Below the pieces are notes generated by a model. That model was not told the origin of the DNA, ran no database searches, and saw nothing but the letters and a program-made list of their open reading frames with translations. Positions 27,064 to 35,168 of a DNA stretch of 64,000 nt are shown here, piece by piece. A program made the translations under genes and the position numbers. This DNA is from an uncultured Acidobacteriota bacterium (GTDB lineage Bacteria; Acidobacteriota; Blastocatellia; Pyrinomonadales; Pyrinomonadaceae), in contig CALMYB010000003.1 in the NCBI GenBank assembly GCA_937873515.1, positions 150,236 through 214,235 on the forward strand, in the 5' to 3' direction. Every line of letters begins with the position of its first letter. The stretch's first letter is position 1.

Positions 27064-27456
27064 ATGGCAGATATTCAGTATTACGGCACCGGACGCAGAA
27101 AGACTTCGACCGCCCGTGTGTACCTCCGCCCGGGATCGGGTGCGATCACCGTCAATAAGCGTGAGTTCAACGCGTATTTCCCTAACGAAGCTCTGCAGAT
27201 GATCATTCGGCAGCCGCTTCGCCTTACGGAAACGGTCGAGAAATTCGACATTCTTGTGAATGTTGATGGCGGCGGGACGGCCGGCCAGGCTGGCGCGGTT
27301 CGCCACGGCATTACGCGTGCTTTGATCGAATTCAACGCCGACCTTCGCTCGACGCTGAAGAAAGCAGGCCTGATCACGCGTGATCCCCGAAAGAAAGAGC
27401 GTAAGAAGTACGGTCAGAAGGGCGCACGTAAGAGATTCCAGTTCTCGAAGAGATAG
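27064..27456 (+). CDS. rpsI: 30S ribosomal protein S9
   Basis: The 130-residue S9 has the typical start [19 protein letters not shown]. The central [20 protein letters not shown] and the basic tail [14 protein letters not shown], which reaches the decoding centre, are also present. It forms an operon with rplM. Directly after the stop codon begins a 7-nt tandem repeat rather than a clear terminator. Confidence 0.97.
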   Translation: MADIQYYGTGRRKTSTARVYLRPGSGAITVNKREFNAYFPNEALQMIIRQPLRLTETVEKFDILVNVDGGGTAGQAGAVRHGITRALIEFNADLRSTLKKAGLITRDPRKKERKKYGQKGARKRFQFSKR

Positions 27457-27460
27457 AAAC

Positions 27461-27530
27461 GTTGGTCGTTCGTGGTTCGTTGTTCGCGGCAAAGCAATTT
27501 TTGCAACGACCAATGGACGACGAACAGAGA
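27461..27530. repeat. Heptanucleotide repeat pair in the rpsI-rpsB gap
   Basis: Four 7-nt units run GTTGGTC, GTTCGTG, GTTCGTT, GTTCGCG (27461-27488). After a small TTGC/GCAA hairpin come roughly complementary units (CAACGAC, CAATGGA, CGACGAA). The two halves face each other, so the whole could fold into a long imperfect hairpin in the rpsB leader. Confidence 0.7.
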
Positions 27531-27605
27531 TCGAAAACCATTGGCGAAACTATAATTGGTTACCGAGTTGTTTCGCCGAGTACATAAACCAAGGAGAAAA
27601 TAGTT

Positions 27606-28544
27606 TTGGCTACAGTATCAATGAAAGAACTTCTCGAGGCAGGAGTTCATTTTGGCCACCAGGTTCGCCGTTGGAACCCGAAGATGAAGGAATATATCTT
27701 CGGTGAACGTAACGGCATCTACATTATCGATCTTCAGAAGACGCAGAAGCTTTTCCGAGATTCACTCAATTACGTAACTGAATCATTAACGCAAAAGCCG
27801 AATCAGAAAGTTCTCTTCGTCGGCACCAAGCGCCAGGCTCAGGATGCCATCAAAGAGGAAGCTGAACGCGCGGGAATGTTCTACGTGAACAACCGCTGGC
27901 TCGGCGGCCTTTTGACCAACTATCAGACGGTTCAGAAGTCGATCCACAAACTCAAGGAGATCGAAGCGATGCGTGAGGACGGCCGCTTCGAAATGCTCAC
28001 GAAGAAGGAGCGCCTCCAGCTCGACCGCGAACATGAAAGCTTGATGAAGAACCTCGCCGGTATCAAGGATATGAACGGCGCTCCGGATATGATCTTCATC
28101 ATCGACGTTCGAAAGGAAGAGATCGCCGTGAAGGAGGCAAATCGCCTCGGCATCCCGATCGTCGCGGTCGTTGACACGAACTGCTCGCCCGAAGGGATCG
28201 ACCACGTGATTCCGGGCAACGACGACGCTCTGCGGGCTATCCGGCTCTTTGCTTCGCGTATCGCCGATGCGATCCTCGAAGGCAAACAGGTCGGAACAGA
28301 AGGCGGCGTTGCGGTTGCTCCTGCTGACGCTGATGGAGCCGCGGCAGAAACTGCTGAGATTGGTTCACTTACAGCAATTCCGGCGGAATATCTGAGCGAA
28401 GACGAGAAAGCTGAGATGGAAGCGGCGGCGAACGAGACCGAAGAGGAAGAATCAGCCGACGAGGCTCCGGAAGCGGCCGGAGAAGAAGCCGTCGCACCCG
28501 AGGCCGCGTCGTCAGAAGAATCAAGCGAAGCCACGGCTAGCTAA
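27606..28544 (+). CDS. rpsB: 30S ribosomal protein S2
   Basis: The 312-residue S2 has [50 protein letters not shown] and [20 protein letters not shown]. The last 85 residues form an acidic Ala/Glu-rich tail, longer than the E. coli protein (241 residues). I start it at TTG 27606 because AAGGAGAAAA lies 6-8 nt upstream and because [13 protein letters not shown] matches the usual N terminus; the internal ATG at 27621 is the alternative. It heads the conserved rpsB-tsf-pyrH-frr block. Confidence 0.96.
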   Translation: MATVSMKELLEAGVHFGHQVRRWNPKMKEYIFGERNGIYIIDLQKTQKLFRDSLNYVTESLTQKPNQKVLFVGTKRQAQDAIKEEAERAGMFYVNNRWLGGLLTNYQTVQKSIHKLKEIEAMREDGRFEMLTKKERLQLDREHESLMKNLAGIKDMNGAPDMIFIIDVRKEEIAVKEANRLGIPIVAVVDTNCSPEGIDHVIPGNDDALRAIRLFASRIADAILEGKQVGTEGGVAVAPADADGAAAETAEIGSLTAIPAEYLSEDEKAEMEAAANETEEEESADEAPEAAGEEAVAPEAASSEESSEATAS

Positions 28545-28563
28545 AGTAGATAACACTTTTTTC

Positions 28564-28612
28564 AGGCGTAGCTTTTTCGGCCAGAGCGGCAAGATCGGCT
28601 ACGCCTTTTTGT
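28564..28612 (+). terminator. Hairpin with T-run between rpsB and tsf
   Basis: AGGCGTAGC (28564-28572) pairs with GCTACGCCT (28598-28606) around a 25-nt loop and is followed by TTTT. It resembles an intrinsic terminator or attenuator that would reduce read-through from rpsB into tsf. Confidence 0.6.
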
Positions 28613-28641
28613 AAGATTTTTTTATAGTTTGGAGTTCTAAT

Positions 28642-29304
28642 ATGGCAGAAATAACAGCAAGTGCAGTAAAGGCTCTTCGTGAAAAGACCGGAGCCGGAAT
28701 GATCGATTGCAAGAACGCTCTTGTCGAAGCGAACGGCGACGAGGCGGCAGCAGTTGAGATCCTTCGTAAAAAAGGTATCGCGACCGCCGACAAGAAGGCC
28801 GGACGCGTAACGGCCGAAGGCGCCGTCGGCAGCTACATACACATGGGCGGCAAGGTCGGCGTGCTAGTAGAGATCAATTGCGAAAGCGATTTCGTCGCCC
28901 GCGGTGACGAGTTCCAGCAGTTGGTAAAGGACGTTGCGATGCACATCGCGGCAGCAGATCCGCGCTTTACAAATCGTTCGGACGTTCCTGCTGAGGAGGT
29001 CGCAAAAGAACGCGAGATCCTTATGGAACAGCTCAAGAACGACCCCAAAAATGCGAACAAGCCGGCTGACGTGCTCGACAAGATCATCGATGGGCGCTTG
29101 AATAAGTATTACGAAGAGAATGTTCTGGTTGACCAGCCGTTCGTAAAAGACCCGGCAAAGACGGTTGGCGAACTCGTTACAGAGAAGATCGCGTCGATCA
29201 AAGAAAACATCTCTATCCGACGCTTCTCCCGTTTCAAGATGGGCGAGGGCATCGATAAGAAGGCTGACGATTTTGCGTCGGAAGTTGCTTCGATGGTCGG
29301 TTAA
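28642..29304 (+). CDS. tsf: Elongation factor Ts
   Basis: The 220-residue protein recycles EF-Tu-GDP. It starts with the UBA-like domain ([20 protein letters not shown], then [11 protein letters not shown]), followed by the core with [16 protein letters not shown] and the TDFV-equivalent contact. It ends [20 protein letters not shown]. It belongs to the shorter EF-Ts type found in several phyla. GGAG lies 9 nt upstream of the ATG. Confidence 0.96.
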   Translation: MAEITASAVKALREKTGAGMIDCKNALVEANGDEAAAVEILRKKGIATADKKAGRVTAEGAVGSYIHMGGKVGVLVEINCESDFVARGDEFQQLVKDVAMHIAAADPRFTNRSDVPAEEVAKEREILMEQLKNDPKNANKPADVLDKIIDGRLNKYYEENVLVDQPFVKDPAKTVGELVTEKIASIKENISIRRFSRFKMGEGIDKKADDFASEVASMVG

Positions 29305-29320
29305 CATATCCCTTCTTTTT

Positions 29321-29392
29321 CCAAGGTCCAAAGTCCAGAGTTTTTGTATAAGACGGCTTTGGACTTTGGGCTTTAGACCTTAGACTTTAGAT
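29321..29392. repeat. Heptanucleotide repeat pair immediately upstream of pyrH
   Basis: CCAAGGT, CCAAAGT, CCAGAGT (29321-29341) face five units TTTGGAC, TTTGGGC, TTTAGAC, CTTAGAC, TTTAGAT (29358-29392). The last unit ends two bases before the pyrH ATG, so the repeat occupies the place of the ribosome binding site. The halves are complementary enough for a hairpin. Confidence 0.8.
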
Positions 29393-29394
29393 TT

Positions 29395-30123
29395 ATGCCG
29401 CCAAAGTACGACCGAATTCTCCTGAAACTCTCCGGCGAAGCCCTGATGGGCGGGCAGAATTACGGCATCGACACAGAGGTCGCCGCAGCACTTGCCGCTG
29501 AGATCAAGACCGTTCACGATCTCGGCGTCGAGATCGCGATCGTTGTCGGCGGAGGCAATATTTTCCGCGGCGTTTCTGAATCTGCAGGAAATATGGATCG
29601 TGCCGCAGCCGACTATATCGGTATGCTCGCAACGATAATGAACGCCGTCGTACTCCAGGACGCACTTGAAAAGGCAGATGTCTTTACCCGTGTGATGTCC
29701 GCGATCGACATCCCGGAGCTTGCCGAGCCGTTCATTCATCGACGTGCGATCCGTCACCTTGAGAAGAAGCGCGTCGTCATCTTTGCGGCCGGAACGGGAA
29801 ATCCTTTCTTTACGACCGATTCCGCCGCCGCTCTTCGTGCGTTGGAGATCCGGGCCGACATTATCTTCAAGGCGACGAAGGTCGATGGCATTTTTGACGC
29901 GGATCCGGTCAAAGTTCCGACGGCAACGAAGTTCGACCGCATTTCTTATAAAGAAGTTCTCGAACGGCGGCTTAAGGTGATGGATGCATCGGCGATCTCG
30001 CTGTGTATGGACAACGGCCTGCCGATAATGGTCTTTAATATGCGGGAGCCGGGCAACATCGTAAAGGCTGTGAGCGGCGATCTCTCTATAGGCACTGTCG
30101 TTACCACTGAAGACAAATTATGA
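29395..30123 (+). CDS. pyrH: Uridylate kinase
   Basis: The 242-residue UMP kinase of the amino-acid-kinase fold phosphorylates UMP to UDP. It shows [44 protein letters not shown], a [17 protein letters not shown] nucleotide region and [13 protein letters not shown]. The ATG lies directly behind a 7-nt tandem repeat with no Shine-Dalgarno sequence, which is unusual for a core gene. The TGA overlaps the frr start by four bases. Confidence 0.97.
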   Translation: MPPKYDRILLKLSGEALMGGQNYGIDTEVAAALAAEIKTVHDLGVEIAIVVGGGNIFRGVSESAGNMDRAAADYIGMLATIMNAVVLQDALEKADVFTRVMSAIDIPELAEPFIHRRAIRHLEKKRVVIFAAGTGNPFFTTDSAAALRALEIRADIIFKATKVDGIFDADPVKVPTATKFDRISYKEVLERRLKVMDASAISLCMDNGLPIMVFNMREPGNIVKAVSGDLSIGTVVTTEDKL

Positions 30124-30680
30124 GCGTACAAGACGTGAAAAAAGATACCGAGCCGAAGATGGCGTCGGTCGTGGAAGATTTTAAGAGGAAGCTATCGAAC
30201 GTACGCACGGGCCGTGCGTCGGTCGGCCTGCTTGATACGGTGAGCGTTGATTATTACGGCACGCCGACCCCGCTCACTCAAATGGCATCGGTTGCCGTTC
30301 CCGAACCGCAGCTTATAACCGTGCAGCCATGGGATACGTCGCAGCTCGGCGCGGTCGAAAAAGCCATCATCGGTGCCAATCTCGGGCTTAATCCGTCCAA
30401 CGACGGCAAGGTGATCCGCCTTCCCGTCCCTCCGCTCAACGAAGAACGTCGCAAGCAGCTGGCAAAGCAAGTCCACGAGATCGCCGAAGAACATCGCATC
30501 GCGATCCGCAATTCCCGTCATGCGGCGAATGATTCCCTTAAGAAACTCGCAAAGGACAAACTTATATCGGAGGACGATGAACGCGGAGGCCTTGACGACG
30601 TCCAGAAGCTTACCAATACGTTTATCGGCAAGATCGATGAGCTTGCCAAGGGCAAAGAGGCCGAAATAATGACCGTTTAG
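30120..30680 (+). CDS. frr: Ribosome recycling factor
   Basis: The 186-residue RRF splits post-termination ribosomes with EF-G. It shows the domain I helix start [20 protein letters not shown], the domain II segment [40 protein letters not shown] and the final long helix. It overlaps pyrH (ATGA). A strong terminator follows 20 nt after the stop codon and ends the operon. Confidence 0.97.
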   Translation: MSVQDVKKDTEPKMASVVEDFKRKLSNVRTGRASVGLLDTVSVDYYGTPTPLTQMASVAVPEPQLITVQPWDTSQLGAVEKAIIGANLGLNPSNDGKVIRLPVPPLNEERRKQLAKQVHEIAEEHRIAIRNSRHAANDSLKKLAKDKLISEDDERGGLDDVQKLTNTFIGKIDELAKGKEAEIMTV

Positions 30681-30699
30681 TTCGGCAGGTAGCCATAAT

Positions 30700-30757
30700 A
30701 AAGCCCGTTCGAGGTATTTTGCTCAGGCAAAAGCGCACCGAACGGGCTTTTTCTTGT
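30700..30757 (+). terminator. Rho-independent terminator of rpsB-tsf-pyrH-frr
   Basis: AAAGCCCGTTCG (30700-30711) pairs with CGAACGGGCTTT (30739-30750), followed by TTCTTGTT. The long loop contains TGCTCAGGCAAAAGCGC. The last T-run is two bases from the convergent lipoprotein stop codon, so it may work for both strands. Confidence 0.85.
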
Positions 30758-30758
30758 T

Positions 30759-31193
30759 CTACTTCCCTTTACTCTTCTCTTCAGCCAGACTCCTTTCGAG
30801 CTGATCCCGAAACTCACGACAAGTTTTCACAAGATCTTCGGTATTAGAGTTTCCACGAGCCTTGCTGTCATCCACCGCCTTCTTTATCTCGTCTTTTACC
30901 CGATTCAGTATCGTGCTTTTGGCCGCACGGCTGATGAAATTATCATCCGGCTTGTTCGTTTCCCGATTAATGATGTCGATCGCCTCGTCGCATTCGGGTA
31001 TGCCGCTGGTTTCGCCGGTCGAAACGGGTGCACCGGAGCTGGGCTCCGTGCCGATCTGAGGCTTGCTTGTTGAGGGCGAATCCTTACCGCCGGCCGGCAA
31101 CTCTTTGCCGCGAAATGGATTAAGGCTTCCGCAGCCAACAACAACGAAAATGAGAGCCAAAAGCGTCGTGACCGCAAAAAGATTCTTTCTCAT
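30759..31193 (-). CDS. Small lipoprotein of unknown function
   Basis: This 144-residue protein has a lipoprotein signal (VTTLLALIFVVVGC), a disordered Ser/Pro/Gly-rich region (residues about 25-70), and a helical C-terminal domain with two Cys (PECDEAI, TCREFRDQ). That domain ends in a charged coiled-coil-like helix (LERSLAEEKSKGK). The ATG at 31193 has GGGAG 6 nt upstream; the frame extends to 31211 without support. I do not recognise the family. It is monocistronic, convergent with frr. Confidence 0.7.
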   Translation of the reverse strand: MRKNLFAVTTLLALIFVVVGCGSLNPFRGKELPAGGKDSPSTSKPQIGTEPSSGAPVSTGETSGIPECDEAIDIINRETNKPDDNFISRAAKSTILNRVKDEIKKAVDDSKARGNSNTEDLVKTCREFRDQLERSLAEEKSKGK

Positions 31194-31239
31194 AAAAACT
31201 CCCTTAGACAAGATTGCCCGCCTTTACAACGACGAACTC

Positions 31240-33648
31240 TTACTTCTCTTTTTGCAGATTCGCAAATTTTTCAATGAGCTTCTTTTGGCCGAACCCAGGA
31301 AAGCTTATCGTCAATTTTACGTTTTCGCCCGATCCTTCCCTTCTTAAGATCAACCCATGGCCATACTTTTGGTGAATCACATTCGTGCCCGGAACCAGAG
31401 CGTCACCTGACGGGTCGGATGCACTCTTCGGCCGTCCTGAACCCGTAGCTTTTAGGCGATCGAAAGCTGTCGGCTGAGGCCTCTCGGGCGACGGATGCGT
31501 CGTGGGCCGCGGATTTCCGCCCCGATTCTTAAAGAACTCAGAGACGGCATCAGCGCTGTTGTAGGTCTTGCCAGTGTATTGCTTTCGATCAGCAGCTGCC
31601 GGGCGTTCGCCGCGAAGGCTTCCGACCGCGGCCTTCGCATATTGCGTGGACGGATGTTTCGCATAGGAAAGCCATGACCCTTTGCCCGAAAGGTCTTCGA
31701 TCAGGTCAAGCGGCATCTCGTTGAGGAACTGCGACGGTTCGGCAGCGATCTCCTCACCATAGACGCGCCGACGCATTGCGTGCGTTAGGTAGAGCATTTT
31801 CTCGGCTCGTGTGATCGCAACGTACGCGAGCCGCCTTTCTTCCTCAAGCTCCTTCTGGTCGTTCGTCGAGCGGGAATGCGGGAAAATGCCGTCTTCAAGC
31901 CCTACGAGAAACACGACCGGAAACTCGAGGCCTTTCGCCATGTGCACGGTCATCATCGTAACTGAGGCCGTGCTGTCGTATTTGTCCGTGTCGGACGTCA
32001 AGGCCGCGTGGTCGATAAACTCACGCAGACCGTCAGTTTCACTCTTATCGTAATCAACAGCTGCATTGACGAGTTCTTCGAGGTTCTCGAGCCTCGCTGC
32101 TGCCTCATCCGTTCCTTCCGTGCGAAGGCTTGCGGCATAGCCCGTATCTTCGATCGCCGCAACGACCATGTCCGAAACCGGATGCGGCGTGTCGTGCATT
32201 TCCTGAACTTTCCCTATCAAGTTCTCAACGACAAATGCGAATTGTAAAAATGCCTTGACCGCACGCGGCGTTAGATTCACATTCCGGCCAAACCGTGAGC
32301 CTTCCGTGATCTCGCGCAAGGCGATCCAGAGCGAAGCCCCCATCTCTTTTGCGTAGCGTACAAGCTCATCGAGACTCGTTTTGCCGATGCCGCGGGCCGG
32401 CGTATTTATGACACGGAGGAAAGCGATGTCGTCCATCGGATTCAGTGCGAGCTTGAGATATGCAACGATGTCTTTCACCTCGGCACGTTCGTAGAATGAG
32501 AAGCCGCCGACAATATTGTAGTCGATCCGCATCCGCCTCAGGGCTTCTTCGAAAAGACGCGATTGTGCGTTCGTGCGATAGAGTATCGCGATCCTTTCCT
32601 TAAGCGAACGGCGTTGATGTTCTTCGATCTTTGAAGCAACAAAACGGGCCTCTCCATCCCCGTCGTACGCTTGATAGTACAGTATGCGTTCGCCGCCGGG
32701 GTTTGCCGTCCAGAGCTTCTTTTTCTTCTGATGGACGTTGTTCTTAATTATCGCATCGGCCGCATCGAGTATCGTTTGCGTCGAGCGATAGTTCTGTTCG
32801 AGAAGGATCGTCTTCGCCGCCGGAAAGTTGTGTTCGAATTCAAGAATGTTCCGAATATCCGCCTGCCGAAAGCCATAGATGCTCTGGGCATCGTCACCGA
32901 CCACGCATATATTCTGCTGGCTCTCGGTCAGGAAGCTGATCAGGTTGAACTGCAGCGCATTCGTGTCCTGATACTCATCGACAAGAATGTATCTGTAGCG
33001 TTCGTTATACTTTTCGCGGGTTTCGGGCGAATGCCGCAAGAGTTCGACCGTCTTGATAAGCAGATCGTCGAAGTCTAGCGCATTCGCGATGTGGAGACGC
33101 TCGTCATACATTCGAAAGACCTTCGCGATGGCTAGCTTCTTTTCATCTCCGAATTCGATCTTGGCTGCATAATCCTCGGCCGTTTCGCCGCGGTTCTTTG
33201 CGGTGCTGATCGCATTTCGAACATTGCGTGGCGGAACGCTTTTCTCGTCGATGCCGAGATCCTTGATGCACGCCTTTACGACCTTCATCGAGTCGTCGGT
33301 GTCATAGATCGTGAAGGTCTTTTTGTAACCTTGTTCGAGCTTATCGATGTCCTGCCTCAGGATCCGTACGCAGAGGCTGTGGAAGGTTGATATAAGCGGA
33401 GCGGACAGGAGCCCGCCGCCCCTAAAGAGATCTTCGACGCGTGAACGCATCTCGCCCGCTGCCTTATTCGTGAACGTGACCGCAAGGATATTATGCGGTG
33501 CAACCCCTTTTTCCGCAATAAGATACGCGATCCTGACGGTGATCACGCGTGTCTTCCCAGAACCGGCTCCCGCCAAGATCAGGAGTGGTCCTTCGGTCGT
33601 CGTGACGGCTTCTTTTTGTTGAGGATTAAGAGTCGAGAGCAGATTCAT
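31240..33648 (-). CDS. pcrA: ATP-dependent DNA helicase PcrA/UvrD
   Basis: The 802-residue superfamily 1A 3'-5' helicase shows motif I (LAGAGSGKTRVIT), Ia (AVTFTNKAAGEM), II (LVDEYQDTN), III (VVGDDAQSIYGFRQAD), IV (LEQNYRSTQTILD), V (MTVHMAKGLEFPVVFLVG) and VI (RRLAYVAITRAE). The C-terminal 40 residues (YGHGLILRREGSGENVKL) form the Tudor-like domain of PcrA. It acts in nucleotide excision repair and removal of RecA or RNA polymerase. A small membrane-protein gene overlaps its start by 23 nt. Confidence 0.96.
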   Translation of the reverse strand: MNLLSTLNPQQKEAVTTTEGPLLILAGAGSGKTRVITVRIAYLIAEKGVAPHNILAVTFTNKAAGEMRSRVEDLFRGGGLLSAPLISTFHSLCVRILRQDIDKLEQGYKKTFTIYDTDDSMKVVKACIKDLGIDEKSVPPRNVRNAISTAKNRGETAEDYAAKIEFGDEKKLAIAKVFRMYDERLHIANALDFDDLLIKTVELLRHSPETREKYNERYRYILVDEYQDTNALQFNLISFLTESQQNICVVGDDAQSIYGFRQADIRNILEFEHNFPAAKTILLEQNYRSTQTILDAADAIIKNNVHQKKKKLWTANPGGERILYYQAYDGDGEARFVASKIEEHQRRSLKERIAILYRTNAQSRLFEEALRRMRIDYNIVGGFSFYERAEVKDIVAYLKLALNPMDDIAFLRVINTPARGIGKTSLDELVRYAKEMGASLWIALREITEGSRFGRNVNLTPRAVKAFLQFAFVVENLIGKVQEMHDTPHPVSDMVVAAIEDTGYAASLRTEGTDEAAARLENLEELVNAAVDYDKSETDGLREFIDHAALTSDTDKYDSTASVTMMTVHMAKGLEFPVVFLVGLEDGIFPHSRSTNDQKELEEERRLAYVAITRAEKMLYLTHAMRRRVYGEEIAAEPSQFLNEMPLDLIEDLSGKGSWLSYAKHPSTQYAKAAVGSLRGERPAAADRKQYTGKTYNSADAVSEFFKNRGGNPRPTTHPSPERPQPTAFDRLKATGSGRPKSASDPSGDALVPGTNVIHQKYGHGLILRREGSGENVKLTISFPGFGQKKLIEKFANLQKEK

Positions 33649-33850
33649 TTACTACTTCGGCAGCCTTTTCCTGCGCGGCTTTTTCTGCGGCTTCCTTTGC
33701 CAACCGCTTGGCCTCGCGGCGCTCGCTTCGTTCCTTCATTTCCCTTTGATAGGTCTTCGCGAAAAAGTACATTGCCGCACTGCTGACGATAAAAATAAAG
33801 ACCATCATCAGCGAAATAAAGATGATCTCCGCGCGGATATTCGCTGGCAT
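33626..33850 (-). CDS. Small single-pass membrane protein overlapping pcrA
   Basis: This 74-residue protein has one transmembrane helix (IIFISLMMVFIFIVSSAAMY) and a cytosolic highly charged coiled coil rich in Lys, Arg, Glu and Ala (EMKERSERREAKRLAKEAAE). Its stop codon lies 23 nt inside pcrA in another frame, indicating translational coupling. Family unknown; the coding call rests on coherent composition, membrane segment and overlap. Confidence 0.6.
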   Translation of the reverse strand: MPANIRAEIIFISLMMVFIFIVSSAAMYFFAKTYQREMKERSERREAKRLAKEAAEKAAQEKAAEVVNESALDS

Positions 33851-33887
33851 ATCTCTATTCTAATGGGTGGAAGAATAGAGCGCCAAT

Positions 33888-34292
33888 TCAGGCATTGAAA
33901 AGCTCCTGGTATTCGGGCGGCAGCGAACGTACGCGACGCGACCTGTCGGTAACGACGTGCAGCGTTTCGCCCGTCGCCAGCAGTTCGGAATCCGACTTCC
34001 TGATGACTTCGTAAGCGAATCGCAGGCTGCGGCTGCGGATCTCCTTTGACCGCACGCGTATGAGCAGCAGGTCGTCATAGAACGCCGGCCGTTTGTACCG
34101 CAGCGAAACCTCGGCAACGATCAGCTGCACATCGTTCGCCTCCATCTCGGTATAAGGCACGCCGACCGTGCGGCAATAATCGCTCCTTGCGACCTCGAAC
34201 CAGACGATGTAGTTCGAATGGTGCACAATGCCCATCTGATCGGTCTCAGCGTATCGGACCCGAAGTTCCGTTTTATGCCAGGCGTCGTCCAT
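33888..34292 (-). CDS. YbgC/4-hydroxybenzoyl-CoA-type acyl-CoA thioesterase
   Basis: The 134-residue hot-dog-fold thioesterase shows the catalytic Asp in RVRYAETDQMGIVHHSNYIVWFE-like context (Asp at AETDQMG) and ARSDYCRTVG. The later parts are VSLRYKRPAFYDDLLLIRV and the ATGETLHVVTD end. YbgC relatives hydrolyse short-chain acyl-CoA near the Tol-Pal system; no tol genes adjoin here. It is followed by the small membrane protein and pcrA on the same strand. Confidence 0.9.
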   Translation of the reverse strand: MDDAWHKTELRVRYAETDQMGIVHHSNYIVWFEVARSDYCRTVGVPYTEMEANDVQLIVAEVSLRYKRPAFYDDLLLIRVRSKEIRSRSLRFAYEVIRKSDSELLATGETLHVVTDRSRRVRSLPPEYQELFNA

Positions 34293-34380
34293 ACGCCAAG
34301 TTTCGCCTCGAACGAGCTTTCAACGCAAGCCATCGCGGTATATTTCTGCTCTATTTATCTTAATCAGAATGAGGAAAGCT

Positions 34381-34454
34381 TGGCTGGGAGACAGGGATTC
34401 GAACCCCGATAGGCAGATCCAGAGACTGCAGTCCTACCATTAGACGATCTCCCA
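34381..34454 (-). tRNA. tRNA-Gln (anticodon CUG)
   Basis: The 74-nt cloverleaf on the minus strand has acceptor TGGGAGA/TCTCCCA and D arm GTC/GAC. The anticodon arm is GCAGT-CTCTGGA-TCTGC with CUG at loop positions 34-36, the T arm is CGGGG-TTCGAAT-CCCTG, and CCA is encoded. Base pair 31-39 is U-U. Identity is read from the anticodon; it would decode CAG. Confidence 0.88.
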
Positions 34455-34504
34455 GCGTCCTTAATAATTTACGAATCCACACCGAACCTGTCAAACGGGA
34501 GGAG

Positions 34505-34627
34505 TTCAAGGTTTAAAGGTCAAGGTTCAAGGTTGTGGAGTGGCGGCCTTCTGGAGAATGCCCTGTGTTCGGGTCGGGGCTACTGTAACAACGTGGAGCC
34601 TTTAACTTTGAACCTTGAACCTAGAAC
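34505..34627. repeat. Heptanucleotide repeat pair upstream of smpB
   Basis: TTCAAGG, TTTAAAG, GTCAAGG, TTCAAGG (34505-34532) face TTAACTT, TGAACCT, TGAACCT, AGAAC (34602-34627). The halves are inverted complements about 70 bp apart and could form a long hairpin between tRNA-Gln and smpB. Confidence 0.8.
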
Positions 34628-34655
34628 ACGGCTTCATTTGCTACACTAAGTCCTT

Positions 34656-35114
34656 ATGTCCGATGAAAAGGAGATCGTTAACAATCGGCAGGCGTATTTT
34701 GAGTATCACATACTCGATAAATACGAGGCCGGAGCTGTGCTACTGGGGACGGAGGTCAAGAGCGTTATGGCGGGCAGGATCCAGCTGAAAGAGTCATTCG
34801 TGCAGATAAAGGACAGCGAGGTTTGGCTGCTCGGCGCCCATATTTCGCACTATTCGCATGGGAATATCAACAATCACGATGTTCTCCGGCCTCGAAAACT
34901 CTTGCTGCATAAACGCGAGATCGAAAAGCTCGTCAAAGAAACCACGCAAAAGGGTATGACACTTGTCGTTACCCGCATTTATTGGAAGAACGGACGCATA
35001 AAGTTCGAGATCGGCATGGCGAAGGGCAAGAAGCTCTATGACAAACGCGAAACTGAAATGCGGCGCACGCTCGAAAAAGAAACGCGTGCAGAGTTGAAAC
35101 AAAAACTGAGATAA
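34656..35114 (+). CDS. smpB: SsrA-binding protein SmpB
   Basis: The 152-residue protein carries tmRNA to stalled ribosomes. It starts VNNRQAYFEYHILDKYEAG and shows VLLGTEVKSVMAGRIQLKES, the conserved RPRKLLLHKREIEKL and YWKNGRIKFEIGMAKGKKLYDKRET, with a basic tail. Length and order match the family. No ssrA gene was seen in the window. Confidence 0.97.
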   Translation: MSDEKEIVNNRQAYFEYHILDKYEAGAVLLGTEVKSVMAGRIQLKESFVQIKDSEVWLLGAHISHYSHGNINNHDVLRPRKLLLHKREIEKLVKETTQKGMTLVVTRIYWKNGRIKFEIGMAKGKKLYDKRETEMRRTLEKETRAELKQKLR

Positions 35115-35168
35115 GTTATAGATAGTAAACGAGTTCTCCATTTTAAGATCAAAATTTAAGAGAGGTAA

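Noticed and set aside
34381..34454. tRNA-Cys reading of the tRNA gene
   Set aside because: An initial look at the GCA near the anticodon stem suggested Cys, but folding puts CUG in positions 34-36, giving Gln.
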